Assembly (NCBI RefSeq): GCF_009712225.1 | Contig: NZ_WASP01000003.1 | Span: 187,289 to 235,950, forward strand | Reading direction: 5' to 3' | DNA from: Desulfovibrio sp. | GTDB lineage: Bacteria > Desulfobacterota > Desulfovibrionia > Desulfovibrionales > Desulfovibrionaceae | Length of the DNA: 48,662 nt | Part shown: piece by piece, positions 35,318 through 44,034 of the stretch | How positions within the stretch are numbered: the first letter of the stretch is position 1 | Layout: each line of letters begins with the position of its first letter | Notes under the pieces: model-generated | What the model saw: the letters and a program-made list of their open reading frames with translations, nothing else | Told to the model about the DNA's origin: nothing | Databases searched by the model: none | Translations under genes and position numbers: made by a program

Positions 35318-36093
35318 TCCCCGTGCAATCCACAGTTCAATCCACTCCGCGGCTTGTGGCTGCGCCAGCAATGCCCCAACCGGCAACAAAGCTTGCGGTA
35401 CAGCTGGAAGACATTACGTTTTACTGGCCCGGTCAGGAGCAGCCCACCCTGCGCATTGCCTCTTTTGCACTTGCGCAAGGAGAAACGCTCTTTCTCTCCG
35501 GCCCCAGCGGCGGCGGCAAGAGCACCCTGATCAGCCTGATCGCGGGAATTTTGCAACCAGCTACCGGCAGCGTACACGTCAACGGCATGCGTATGGACAC
35601 TTTGCCCCGGGCTGCGCGCGATGCCCTGCGTGGAGATTTCATTGGGATTATTTTTCAGCAGTTTAACCTGATTCCGCATCTTTCCATGCTCAACAATGTG
35701 CTGCTGCCCTGCCGCTTTTCTGCGTTGCGGGCACGGCGGGCTGCGGATAGAGATGGCAGCCCCGAGCAATCTGCCCGGCGCCTGCTTGAAAGTCTGGGTC
35801 TAGCCCGAGAGCTGTGGGGCCAGAATGTTGCCCGCCTTTCTGTAGGACAGCAGCAGAGAGTGGCTGCCGCCCGAGCGCTGGTGGGTGCTCCCCCGCTGAT
35901 CATGGCCGACGAACCCACATCTGCGCTGGATGCAGACCGCCGCGCGGATTTTCTGCACCTTTTGCTGCGGCAGTGCGCCGAAGCGGGGTCGAGCCTGCTC
36001 TTTGTGAGCCACGATTCAACCCTGGCGGATGCATTTGCCAGGCGCGAAAGCATGGTGCCCATAAACAGGCCGCATGGTGGGGAACAGTCATGA
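35311..36093 (+). CDS. ABC transporter ATP-binding protein (LolD/MacB type)
   Basis: 260-residue ATPase from the ATG at 35311, which overlaps the DUF2796 stop by 7 nt. Alternative starts at 35314 (GTG) or 35371 remain possible, as no strong ribosome-binding site decides. Walker A is GPSGGGKS (about 66-73), the Q-loop is in IIFQQFNLIPHLSMLNNV, the signature is LSVGQQQRVAAARAL, Walker B is LIMADEPTSALD and the H-loop is LLFVSHD. The sequence belongs with LolD/MacB-like ATPases that serve FtsX-type permeases. Its permease gene starts 4 nt before its stop. An internal insertion of about 12 residues after the Q-loop (RARRAADRDGSPEQ) is unusual but not disruptive. Confidence 0.9.
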   Translation: MVVPVQSTVQSTPRLVAAPAMPQPATKLAVQLEDITFYWPGQEQPTLRIASFALAQGETLFLSGPSGGGKSTLISLIAGILQPATGSVHVNGMRMDTLPRAARDALRGDFIGIIFQQFNLIPHLSMLNNVLLPCRFSALRARRAADRDGSPEQSARRLLESLGLARELWGQNVARLSVGQQQRVAAARALVGAPPLIMADEPTSALDADRRADFLHLLLRQCAEAGSSLLFVSHDSTLADAFARRESMVPINRPHGGEQS

Positions 36094-37361
36094 CACGTTG
36101 CAAGTTTCTGCTGTCGCTGGCTTTTTCTAGCGCCTGGAACCGCAAGGGCACGCTGAGCCTGGTGGTCTTTTCCATTGCTCTTTCCACTACCCTGCTGCTG
36201 GGCATGGAGCGTGTGCGCACCCAGGTGCGCGAAAATTTTGTGCAGGCTGTTTCAGGCACTGATCTGGTGGTGGGCGCGCGCGGCAGCGAACTGCAACTGC
36301 TGCTGTACGCCATTTTCCACATGGGCAAAGCATCCAGCAACATGGGCTGGGACAGCGCCCAGCGCATTGCCGGGCGCAACGATGTTGCCTGGACCATTCC
36401 CGTGTCGCTTGGTGATTCGCACAAGGGTTTTGCAGTGGTGGGCACAACGGCGGATTTTTTTATGCGCTACCAGTACCGCCGCCATGCCTCCCTGCAATTT
36501 GCCCAGGGCCAGCAATTCGAAGGAATCTTTGACGTTGTGCTGGGGGCTGAGGTGGCCGCCAGGGAACACTACAAACTGGGCGACCGGGTGCTGCTGAGTC
36601 ACGGCACGGGCGACACGCGCCTCAGCCTGCATGCCGACAAGCCCTTTGCCGTATGCGGCATACTGGCCCCAACCGGTACGCCAGTGGATCGCGGCCTGTA
36701 CATAAGCCTTGCCGCCATGGAGGCCATTCACATCGACTGGCAGGGCGGCGCGCCCATCGCGGGTTTTCATGTACGACCAGATCAGGTAAGCAAATTCAAC
36801 CTTACGCCCAAGAGTGTAACAGCAGTGATGGTAGGGCTGAAAAACCGCGCCCGCGTGTTTGCCGCCCAGCGCGAAATAAACGCAGACCAGCAGGAAGCCC
36901 TGATGGGCGTGATGCCCGGTGTTGCCCTCGACCAGCTGTGGAGTCTGCTGCGCACTGGTGAAAGCGCCCTGCGCGTTCTTTCGTGGCTGGTTACTGTGGC
37001 CGGGCTGGCGGGGCTTGCGGCAACCATTCTCGCCGGGCTTGGTGAACGCAGGCGCGAGCTGGCCGTATTACGGGCCGCAGGCGCAAGCCCGCTGGACATC
37101 GTGGCCCTGCTTTCGCTGGAGAGCATGCTGCTGGTGCTGGCGGGCGCACTGGCTGGCACACTACTCACGGCCACCCTGCTGACGATCTTCAGCCCGATAC
37201 TGTCCAACAGCCTTGGCCTGAGCCTTTCGCTTTCATGGCCCACGGCAACAGAGTGGCAACTGCTGGGCGCAATCTCTATCGCAGGCTTTCTGGCCGGGCT
37301 GATCCCCGCCTGGCGGGCCTATCGCATAAGTCTGGCCGACGGGCTCAACGCCTCGGCGTGA
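36090..37361 (+). CDS. FtsX/MacB-type ABC transporter permease
   Basis: 423-residue permease; ATGA overlap with the ATPase stop fixes the start, and a GTGGGGA site precedes it. The first transmembrane helix (about 18-38) is followed by a MacB-type periplasmic domain of about 230 residues (VSGTDLVVGARGSELQLLLY, GVVGTTADFF-like segment). Three C-terminal helices (about 295-318, 345-370, 385-410) carry the FtsX core motif RRRELAVLRAAGASPLDIV. With the cognate ATPase it should act as a mechanotransmission or lipoprotein/metal-related transporter. In zrg-type operons it is the permease of a zinc-uptake system. Confidence 0.9.
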   Translation: MTRCKFLLSLAFSSAWNRKGTLSLVVFSIALSTTLLLGMERVRTQVRENFVQAVSGTDLVVGARGSELQLLLYAIFHMGKASSNMGWDSAQRIAGRNDVAWTIPVSLGDSHKGFAVVGTTADFFMRYQYRRHASLQFAQGQQFEGIFDVVLGAEVAAREHYKLGDRVLLSHGTGDTRLSLHADKPFAVCGILAPTGTPVDRGLYISLAAMEAIHIDWQGGAPIAGFHVRPDQVSKFNLTPKSVTAVMVGLKNRARVFAAQREINADQQEALMGVMPGVALDQLWSLLRTGESALRVLSWLVTVAGLAGLAATILAGLGERRRELAVLRAAGASPLDIVALLSLESMLLVLAGALAGTLLTATLLTIFSPILSNSLGLSLSLSWPTATEWQLLGAISIAGFLAGLIPAWRAYRISLADGLNASA

Positions 37362-37374
37362 CAAAGGAAGCTGC

Positions 37375-38019
37375 ATGATAACCAACACCGCAACAAGGCG
37401 CATGTTCTGCCTGCTGGCGGCATTGCTGTTCTGCTGGCACAGCGCAACGGCGCTGGCCCTTACCGATGACTATACTCGCCAGCAATCCGAGCAGTGGCAG
37501 CCCACGCGCGAGGAGCTGGCCAAGGCCGCCGAGGCCAGAAAGAGCGGGAAATATACTGAAATTACGTGGGAGAATCTGATCCCGCCTTCATGGGATCCGG
37601 CCAAGGTGTTTGACAAGTTCAACTTTGACCGCTTTAGCGATGACGATCCCAGGGCAGGCAAGGCCCTGAAGGAATTTCAGGCCCTGTGGAGCAATGCCCC
37701 CGCCAACAAAGAGCTGGGCGGCAAACTGGTGCGCATTGCCGGCTTTGTGGCTCCCCTTGATTTTCTGGGTGGCGACCAAATGTCGGAGTTTTTGCTGGTG
37801 CCCTACTTTGGGGCGTGCATTCACGTACCACCGCCACCAGCCAACCAGATTATCTACGTTATTCTTGAAAAACCCATGGGCATCCAGATGATGGATACCG
37901 TCATGGTGTACGGCAAGCTTGAAATAGAAAAATCAGAAAGCGACATCGGCGACGCGGGCTACCGCATCAAGGCCGTGGCGGTGGAACCCTATGCAGCAGA
38001 AGAAACTGAATCAAACTGA
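37375..38019 (+). CDS. DUF3299 domain exported protein
   Basis: 214-residue exported protein with an N-terminal signal peptide (residues about 1-29, ending ATALA). The mature part has the DUF3299 hallmarks TWENLIPPSWDP near residue 60, VRIAGFVAPLDF, and FLLVPYFGACIHVPPPPANQ near 140-160, which keeps a single Cys (GAC) next to a His in an oxidation-prone or metal-binding arrangement. The C-terminus forms beta strands (VMVYGKLEIEK, YRIKAVAVEPY). The function of DUF3299 is not established; it recurs in zinc-uptake loci beside DUF2796. It lies 13 nt after the permease and overlaps the Fur-family gene by 29 nt. Confidence 0.85.
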   Translation: MITNTATRRMFCLLAALLFCWHSATALALTDDYTRQQSEQWQPTREELAKAAEARKSGKYTEITWENLIPPSWDPAKVFDKFNFDRFSDDDPRAGKALKEFQALWSNAPANKELGGKLVRIAGFVAPLDFLGGDQMSEFLLVPYFGACIHVPPPPANQIIYVILEKPMGIQMMDTVMVYGKLEIEKSESDIGDAGYRIKAVAVEPYAAEETESN

Positions 38020-38563
38020 CCGCCCCGCGCCACCCAGTGCCGCAGATGTTCTCAGCGCCTGCCAGGGTTTGCGCCTTACGCGGGTGCGCCGCATGGTGCT
38101 TGAATTTTTGCTCGGTGCCCAAATGCCCGTCAAAGCCTACGACATTCTCGATGCATTGCGTCACGGTGCCCCCAAGGCTCTCACCCCCGCCAGCATCTAC
38201 CGCGCACTCGACTACCTGCTGCAGGAGGGTCTGGTGCACAAGGTTGGCACACTCAATGCTTATGTAGCCTGCGCTGAAGCCTGCCCGGAAACCTGTGCAG
38301 ACACCAACGCCGCCTGCACGGAAAGCTGCGCAGAAAACTGCACCTGTAGTCGCGCCGGAAGCCACAGGGTTCGCCACGCCCCGGTTTTTATGCTGGTATG
38401 CCCCGGCTGCCGCAAAAGCAAAGAAATCTGCGACCCAGCCCTGTACCAGACCATCTTTTCTGCCATGCAAAGGCAGGGTTTTCAGCTGCAGGGCGATACG
38501 GTTGAACTGACAGGCATCTGCCCCGGCTGCGCGCAGCAGCAGGATCAGAGCTGCACCATATAA
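37991..38563 (+). CDS. Fur family regulator (probably Zur) with cysteine-rich insertion
   Basis: 190-residue metalloregulator. The winged helix (about 25-90) carries GLRLTRVRRMVLEFLLG and SIYRALDYLLQEGLVHKV, both Fur/Zur-typical. The metal region has H125-x3-H129-x3-F-x3-CPGC (137-140), and another CPGC lies near the C-terminus; these are likely the structural zinc site. Between residues 94 and 119 an insertion carries seven cysteines in CxxxC spacing (94, 98, 102, 109, 113, 117, 119). I have not seen this in Fur or Zur proteins. The ATG at 37991 lies inside the DUF3299 gene. Its operon content suggests zinc sensing. Confidence 0.85.
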   Translation: MQQKKLNQTDRPAPPSAADVLSACQGLRLTRVRRMVLEFLLGAQMPVKAYDILDALRHGAPKALTPASIYRALDYLLQEGLVHKVGTLNAYVACAEACPETCADTNAACTESCAENCTCSRAGSHRVRHAPVFMLVCPGCRKSKEICDPALYQTIFSAMQRQGFQLQGDTVELTGICPGCAQQQDQSCTI

Positions 38564-38570
38564 ACAGGAT

Positions 38571-38604
38571 GGCGGCGCATGTTCCAGCTGAAACATGCGC
38601 CGCC
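38571..38604 (+). repeat. 13-bp hairpin after the Fur-family gene
   Basis: A perfect 13-bp stem (38571-38583 with 38592-38604) starts 8 nt after the stop. There is no T-run, but a second hairpin follows at 38652. Confidence 0.6.
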
Positions 38605-38651
38605 AAACCCGTCCGGCAAATAGACGGTGGGAGCAGTCAAAACTTTCAAAA

Positions 38652-38676
38652 CAAAGGGCCTTTTCAGGCCCTTTGT
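38652..38676. terminator. Bidirectional terminator between zinc and ech operons
   Basis: Stem CAAAGGGCC/GGCCCTTTG (38652-38660 with 38668-38676) around a 7-nt loop separates the plus-strand zinc operon from the minus-strand ech operon that ends at 38685. T-rich flanks occur on both sides. Confidence 0.75.
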
Positions 38677-38684
38677 TATTTCAT

Positions 38685-39068
38685 CTACTTTTCAGTTTCT
38701 TCCCCGCTCTTGGCCTCGGCCTTGGCCTTCTTGACGCGGGGGGTGCCAGTACGGTGCACCACAAACTTGCTGATAGAGGGTTTGCGATGAATGGGCTCCT
38801 GCTGCAGGCACTTTGTGGGGCATTTTTCCACACACGCAGAGCAATACACACACAGGAAGGGATCATAGTTCCACTTTCCGGCCTTTGCATCCACGGTAAT
38901 GGCGTCTGTGGGGCATACTCTGGCGCAGGAATTACAGAATATGCATTTTGCGACATCGTTGGTAATTACGCCACGGTAGGCGGGGAATGGTTCGCGCTCT
39001 TCCAGAGGGTACAGCCTCGTGGCGGGCTTGCCCGAAAGATTGCGCAGCACGTTAGGAAGCATATACAT
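38685..39068 (-). CDS. echF: Ech hydrogenase subunit F (2[4Fe-4S] ferredoxin-like)
   Basis: 127-residue electron-transfer subunit of the energy-converting hydrogenase. Two ferredoxin-type motifs are present: C42xxC45xxC48xxxC52P and C73xxC76xxC79xxxC83P, so two [4Fe-4S] clusters. It accepts or donates electrons to a ferredoxin partner. A basic Lys/Arg/Glu-rich tail of about 30 residues closes the protein. It is the last gene of echABCDEF, 6 nt after echE. Confidence 0.92.
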   Translation of the reverse strand: MYMLPNVLRNLSGKPATRLYPLEEREPFPAYRGVITNDVAKCIFCNSCARVCPTDAITVDAKAGKWNYDPFLCVYCSACVEKCPTKCLQQEPIHRKPSISKFVVHRTGTPRVKKAKAEAKSGEETEK

Positions 39069-39074
39069 GATGGG

Positions 39075-40157
39075 CTACCTCTCTGTGCATGAGATGCACG
39101 GGTCGATACTCAGCACGATAACCGGCACATCGGGCAGCTTGCAGCCCGGCAGCATGTGCAGCAGGGGCGGCACGTTGGCAAAGGTAGGCGTGCGCACGCG
39201 CATGCGTTCCAGATGCTTTGTGCCGTTGGCCCGCACATAATAGAACAGTTCACCGCGCGGCTGCTCCACACGGAACACCGATTCGCCTTCGGGATTGCCG
39301 GTAACCTTGACGGTCAGCTCGCTCTCGGGCAGGCGGTTCAGGGCTTCGCGGATAAGTTCTATGGAGTGCAGCACTTCATAAAAACGCACCTTGGAGCGGG
39401 CGTAACAGTCGCCGTCGTTCTCAACCACGGGAATGAAGTTGAGGTCCTTGTAGGCTGCGTAGCCGTGCATACGTTCGTCGATTTCCCAGCCGCTACCGCG
39501 CAGAACGGGGCCGGCAGCGCCGAGCAGACGGGCGTCGTCCTTGCTCAGGATGCCGATACCGCGAGTGCGTTCCTGCACGGTGTAGTCGTCAAGCATGGTA
39601 CGGGTAAGCTCGCGCATGCCCTTTTCCAGCTCGTCCAAACGACCATGCATCCAGCGGATCTGGTCGGGGCTCAGGTCGCGGCGCACGCCACCAACCACGT
39701 TGACCGACAGGATAACGCGGTTGCCAGCCGTGGCTTCGCAGATGTCCATGACATGTTCGCGGATGCGCCAGAACTGCTGGAACACGCTTTCAAAACCAAA
39801 GGCATCGGCAAAAAGCCCAAGCCACAGCATGTGCGAATGGATACGGTGCAGCTCCGACCAGATGACCCGCAGAAACTGGGCGCGCGGCGGGGCCGTAATG
39901 CCCATCATGTCTTCAATGGCGTTGCAGTAGCAGTTGGCATGAATGCACGAGCAGATGCCGCAGATACGCTCAACCACAAAAACCATCTGGTTGTAGTCCT
40001 TAAGGCGCACCAGGCTTTCAAGCCCACGGTGCACAAACCCCAGCTGCGGCACAGCCCCCACCACGGTTTCGTCTTCCACCACAAACTTGATGTGCAGCGG
40101 TTCGGGCAGCACCGGGTGCTGCGGCCCGAAAGGAATCACGGTTGTGCGGTTGCTCAT
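39075..40157 (-). CDS. echE: Ech hydrogenase large [NiFe] subunit E
   Basis: 360-residue catalytic subunit, homologous to NuoD. The first nickel-site motif is RICGIC (residues 64-69, C66 and C69) with His73. The C-terminal motif DPCISCTER occupies residues 352-360, with C354 and C357. The protein ends directly after it, without the extra tail that many [NiFe] hydrogenases have cleaved by a maturation peptidase. GAAGPVLRGSGWEID and FMPVVEN-like segments are typical for group 4 enzymes. It overlaps echD by 4 nt. Confidence 0.93.
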   Translation of the reverse strand: MSNRTTVIPFGPQHPVLPEPLHIKFVVEDETVVGAVPQLGFVHRGLESLVRLKDYNQMVFVVERICGICSCIHANCYCNAIEDMMGITAPPRAQFLRVIWSELHRIHSHMLWLGLFADAFGFESVFQQFWRIREHVMDICEATAGNRVILSVNVVGGVRRDLSPDQIRWMHGRLDELEKGMRELTRTMLDDYTVQERTRGIGILSKDDARLLGAAGPVLRGSGWEIDERMHGYAAYKDLNFIPVVENDGDCYARSKVRFYEVLHSIELIREALNRLPESELTVKVTGNPEGESVFRVEQPRGELFYYVRANGTKHLERMRVRTPTFANVPPLLHMLPGCKLPDVPVIVLSIDPCISCTER

Positions 40158-40630
40158 GCCTTCTCTCCTTTGGCCGTGTCATCCTTGGCGGCCTCGGCCT
40201 TGGCGGCAGGCCGCCGTACCGTGGTCATGGTAAAGTACGGCGCATGGGTAACCTCGCCTTCCAGATACATGGCCCCTTCGTAATCGAGGGGCAGATCCGC
40301 AAAGCGCACGCCAAACTGGTCCTGCGTTTCGTTCTCGATGAGCACGGCGCAGAAGTAGATGGGCGTGATGCTGGGGATGCGCTCTTTTCTGTTCACATCC
40401 ATGCGCAGGTGCACCATACCCTTTGCGTCTGTGGGCTCCCACACGCACAGCTCGGCGTTGTGGCGCAGGTCGGACATGGTGAGGTTCACGTCAAAGTGGT
40501 AATAAAGCCGCAGCGTGTGCTCGTCCATGACAGTCTGCGACATGGTCACAAAACGATATTTGGCGTTAGCCAGCTGCTGCACTTCTGAAAGCAGCGTTTG
40601 CGGCGTCACTTCCTTGGCTTCAAAAAACAT
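40154..40630 (-). CDS. echD: Ech hydrogenase subunit D (NuoC-like)
   Basis: 158-residue soluble subunit homologous to the NuoC/30-kDa complex I subunit. Family elements are YRFVTMSQTVMDEH near residue 30, LTMSDLRHNAELC, IPSITPIYFCAVLIENETQDQFGVRFADLPLDYEG-like core (conserved EN-Q-FG region) and a basic C-terminal tail rich in Ala/Lys. It connects the small and large subunits. It overlaps echE by 4 nt and follows echC by 18 nt. Confidence 0.88.
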   Translation of the reverse strand: MFFEAKEVTPQTLLSEVQQLANAKYRFVTMSQTVMDEHTLRLYYHFDVNLTMSDLRHNAELCVWEPTDAKGMVHLRMDVNRKERIPSITPIYFCAVLIENETQDQFGVRFADLPLDYEGAMYLEGEVTHAPYFTMTTVRRPAAKAEAAKDDTAKGEKA

Positions 40631-40648
40631 GGCTCTATCCTTTCCGGG

Positions 40649-41209
40649 TTAACCCGCGTTTTGCAGTGGCTTTTCGGGGGCTTCTTCCGGCGCGGACTCC
40701 GCCTGCGGCGTCATGTCGGGAGTGCCGTCCTCGTCGCCCGGCATAAAGGTGGGCACCGGTTCGGGGCCAAGACCCATCTTGGCCTTGAGTACGCCAAGGG
40801 CCTGCACCACGCCATCAATGATGGCCTCGGGTTTGGGCGGGCAGCCCGGCACAAACACATCCACAGGAATGATGTTGTACGCGCCGTTCAGCACGTTGTA
40901 CGTATCCTTGAACACGCCACCCGAAAGGTTGCATGCACCGATGGATACCACAGCCTTGGGCGAAGGCATCTGTTCGTAAATCTGCCGCAGCACGTGCTGG
41001 TTGCGGTGGTTTACCGTGCCGGTAACCAGCAGCACATCGGCGTGCTTGGGGTTGCCCGCGTTGACTACACCGAAACGTTCTACGTCATACATGGGCGTCA
41101 GACAGGCCAGCACCTCGATGTCGCAGCCGTTGCAGGAACCGCAGTCAAAATGAACTATCCACGGAGACTTAAGCCGGCTCCGCTTGATCATATTGTCGAC
41201 GAAACCCAT
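40649..41209 (-). CDS. echC: Ech hydrogenase small subunit C (NuoB-like)
   Basis: 186-residue small subunit carrying the proximal [4Fe-4S] cluster next to the nickel site. CGSCNGCDIE places cysteines at 23, 26 and 29, followed by a further Cys (residue 36) and by IGACNLSGG and FVPGCPPKPEAIIDG. The cluster ligands most probably are C26, C29, the Cys in IGAC and the Cys in VPGC. The last 35 residues form a Pro/Glu-rich tail. Gap to echB is 12 nt. Confidence 0.93.
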   Translation of the reverse strand: MGFVDNMIKRSRLKSPWIVHFDCGSCNGCDIEVLACLTPMYDVERFGVVNAGNPKHADVLLVTGTVNHRNQHVLRQIYEQMPSPKAVVSIGACNLSGGVFKDTYNVLNGAYNIIPVDVFVPGCPPKPEAIIDGVVQALGVLKAKMGLGPEPVPTFMPGDEDGTPDMTPQAESAPEEAPEKPLQNAG

Positions 41210-41221
41210 ATTCCGGCCTCC

Positions 41222-42073
41222 TTACGCCACGTACAGCCATAAAAGATTAACCAGGGCCAGACCCATGCCGAGCAACAGGGACTTCTTTTGCACCATCCAC
41301 TGCCAGGTCAAACGGGCGGTGATGTTGTCGATAAGAATTTCTGTGAACAGCGAGGCGCCCACGAGAACGGCCATTCCCACAAAGCTGGTGTGCCAGAACA
41401 TGGCGCACAGCCCAAGAATAAGCACCAGATCAAGCCAGTGGGCAATTTCAATAAGCGCAAGATAGGGACCAGAGTATTCGGTCTGCACGCCACGCACCAG
41501 TTCCTGGTGGCCGTGGTGGCTGGCCGCGATATCAAAGGGCGACTTGCGCAGCTTGATGGTCAGGGCGTAGCCAAGGGCCAGGAACAGCAGCGGCATCTTG
41601 AGCAGTAGGGGCTGTTCAAGCTGGAATACTGCGGCGATGGAAAACGACCCCGTGCACATGGCAAAACCCACGAACACCAGAATCAGGATGGGCTCATAAG
41701 CCAGCATGAGCAGCAGCTCGCGCTGGGCGCCCATGTTGCTGTAGGGCGAGGGCACGCACACGGCGCCCACTACCTGAAACACAGCACCCACGGTAAGCAC
41801 AAAGAACAGCAGCAGCAGGTCTCCGCCCATAAAGAAGAGCAGCAGAGAAAGCACTGACGAAATAAGCGTTACATACGCGCTGAACACAAGCCAGGCATTG
41901 GTTACCTGCGGCTGTTTGCCCAGCAGTTTGAAGATATCATAAAAAGGCTGAAGCAGCGGAGGCCCAAGACGGGACTGAAGGCGCGCCGTAATGCGGCGAT
42001 CAAGTCCGGTAAGCAGCCCGCCCACCAGGGGCGACAGAATCAAACCGCCGATTGCGCTGAAGATGGTGAGCAT
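41222..42073 (-). CDS. echB: Ech hydrogenase membrane subunit B (NuoH-like)
   Basis: 283-residue integral membrane subunit, homologous to NuoH of complex I. About eight helices are visible. The N-terminal motif GLDRRITARLQSRLGPPLLQPFYDIFKLLGK near residues 24-54 and ELVRGVQTEYSGPYLALIEIA near 180-200 carry the conserved Arg/Lys/Glu residues of the proton pathway. It couples the hydrogenase arm to EchA. Its start overlaps the echA stop by one base. Confidence 0.92.
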   Translation of the reverse strand: MLTIFSAIGGLILSPLVGGLLTGLDRRITARLQSRLGPPLLQPFYDIFKLLGKQPQVTNAWLVFSAYVTLISSVLSLLLFFMGGDLLLLFFVLTVGAVFQVVGAVCVPSPYSNMGAQRELLLMLAYEPILILVFVGFAMCTGSFSIAAVFQLEQPLLLKMPLLFLALGYALTIKLRKSPFDIAASHHGHQELVRGVQTEYSGPYLALIEIAHWLDLVLILGLCAMFWHTSFVGMAVLVGASLFTEILIDNITARLTWQWMVQKKSLLLGMGLALVNLLWLYVA

Positions 42074-44034
42074 TACAGCAGACCTCCTACCAGTACGACC
42101 AGGAATGCGGTGGAAATGATGTCGATGGCCCGCGTAATCTTGCTCTCGCCAAAATACTGGCTGAGATAGAAGTTGGCCACGCGTACTGGTTCAAAGGCAT
42201 TCATGGGCCCCTTGAAGCCAACCACGCCGTCCTTTACTTGCGTAAGACCCGAGAAATAGGGCTGTGCGTGAGCAGATTCGGGAACCCTGCGGGCTTCGCG
42301 CCAAGCATACCACACACCCAGACCCAGCAGAAGGAACAGGAAGTAAATCCACACGTACCCTTCGGCCCCGGTAAGGGTAGCACCGGGAATGAAGCCCTCA
42401 GTCTGCAGGTTGAAGCGTGCGTACACGGCCCGCACCGAGGGTTCCACAAAAGTCTGAAGCACCATGGGCGAAATGAACGAGAAGCCCACCGCAAGACCGC
42501 ACAGCGAACGCAGTGCAAACATGACCGAAGGCTTGGGGTGACCGTGGGTGGGGCGTTCGTGCATCTTGGAGGAAGAAACAAGTACGCCAGCCCAGCGGGC
42601 CCAGAACAGTACGGTAAAGGCCGAGCCCAAGGCTACGAAAAAGACGATGGGCGTCATGGCCTGGGTGGCGCGGGCAATAGCCTCGATGGCCATCCACTTA
42701 CCAATCAGCATGCCAAAGGGAGGCAGCATCATGGTAAAAATGCCGATGACGGTGATAATGGCAGTACGGGGCATCTTGCCGTACAGGCCGCGCATGTCTT
42801 CGATATCGCGCGAACCGATGCGCTGCTCAATGGCGCCCACGCACATGAACAGCAGGCCCTTGGACACGGAGTGGTAGATGATGATGGTGGTTGCCGCCAT
42901 CATCGAGGCCGCCGTGTTAATACCCACACAGGCAATAATGAGGCCCAGGTTTGCGATTGTGGAGTATGCCAGCACCTTTTTGGCGTTGCTCTGGCTCACC
43001 GCAAGAATACAGGTTGCCACAAAGGTAAATGCACCAAACAGGGCCACAATGGTGGACATGGTGGTTCCCGCAAAGGCGGGGGCCATGCGCAGCAAGAGGT
43101 AGGTACCCGCTTTCACCATGGTAGCCGAGTGCAGCAGGGCCGAAACAGGCGTGGGCGCGACCATGGCGCCGCAAAGCCAGCTTTCAAAGGGAACCTGCGC
43201 CGACTTGGTAAAGGCGGCCAGACAGAAGAATGCAAAAGGCAGCAAAATGGCCGTGTTCTTCACATCCATGGCGGTCATTTTTTGCAGCACAAGCTCGGTA
43301 GAGAGCGTGCCGAGGCTCTTCTGAATGAACAGCATGGCCGAGACAAAGGCCAAGCCCCCAAGCACGTTCATCCACAAGGCGCGTTGCGCGTTGGCTTTTG
43401 ACTCGTCTGTCTGGTCATGCCCTATGAGCATGAATGAACACAGCGTTGTAATTTCCCAGAAAAGGAACATCCATGAGAGATTGTTGCAAAGCACCAGACC
43501 GTTCATGGCTCCCAGGAAGCAGAAAATAATGGCAAAAAATCGGGGCTGGCGCGAAACACGCAGGTGCAGGTGCTCCTCGTGCAGATCCATGTAGCCCATA
43601 CCGTAAATGGTGATAAGCCCGCCCACCACGGTGATGATGATCACCATGATCAACGAAAGCCCGTCTGCCACAAAGGCAGTGATGGGCACTTCATGCCCGG
43701 GGAGAACAAATTTGAGGTAAAGCATGCCCACAAGCTGAAGCAGGGTCATGCCCATGATGAGGCGGCTGCCAAGTTTCCAACCTATGCCGAGAATGTAGAC
43801 CAGCAAGAGCAGGTCCAGCACGCTGAACACGGAATCGGCCGAAAGGCCAAGTATGGAACCGACCTCAAGCCTGAAAGCGCCATTCGCGCCCAAGGTCACG
43901 GCTGCCACTGCCATGATCGTAATCGCCGCAGGCACTATCAGTTTACGTGTGCCGCTGCTTTGCGTGAAATAGAGCACAAGCGCCATAATAAACGGCAGTG
44001 CTACACAACAAAAAACAAGTGTACTCATCTTCAT
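42073..44034 (-). CDS. echA: Ech hydrogenase membrane subunit A (NuoL/Mrp antiporter-like)
   Basis: 653-residue ion-translocating subunit with about 14-16 helices, homologous to NuoL/M/N and Mrp antiporter subunits. It includes MGYMDLHEEHLH, FFWEITTLCSFMLIGHDQTDES (conserved Glu), ALLHSATMVKAGTYLL (Lys/His of the channel) and YHSVSKGLLFMCVGAIE. It is the largest and first gene of the operon. The ATG at 44034 is followed closely by an in-frame ATG at 44028. A lateral helix and final helices (about 600-650) close the chain. Confidence 0.93.
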   Translation of the reverse strand: MKMSTLVFCCVALPFIMALVLYFTQSSGTRKLIVPAAITIMAVAAVTLGANGAFRLEVGSILGLSADSVFSVLDLLLLVYILGIGWKLGSRLIMGMTLLQLVGMLYLKFVLPGHEVPITAFVADGLSLIMVIIITVVGGLITIYGMGYMDLHEEHLHLRVSRQPRFFAIIFCFLGAMNGLVLCNNLSWMFLFWEITTLCSFMLIGHDQTDESKANAQRALWMNVLGGLAFVSAMLFIQKSLGTLSTELVLQKMTAMDVKNTAILLPFAFFCLAAFTKSAQVPFESWLCGAMVAPTPVSALLHSATMVKAGTYLLLRMAPAFAGTTMSTIVALFGAFTFVATCILAVSQSNAKKVLAYSTIANLGLIIACVGINTAASMMAATTIIIYHSVSKGLLFMCVGAIEQRIGSRDIEDMRGLYGKMPRTAIITVIGIFTMMLPPFGMLIGKWMAIEAIARATQAMTPIVFFVALGSAFTVLFWARWAGVLVSSSKMHERPTHGHPKPSVMFALRSLCGLAVGFSFISPMVLQTFVEPSVRAVYARFNLQTEGFIPGATLTGAEGYVWIYFLFLLLGLGVWYAWREARRVPESAHAQPYFSGLTQVKDGVVGFKGPMNAFEPVRVANFYLSQYFGESKITRAIDIISTAFLVVLVGGLL

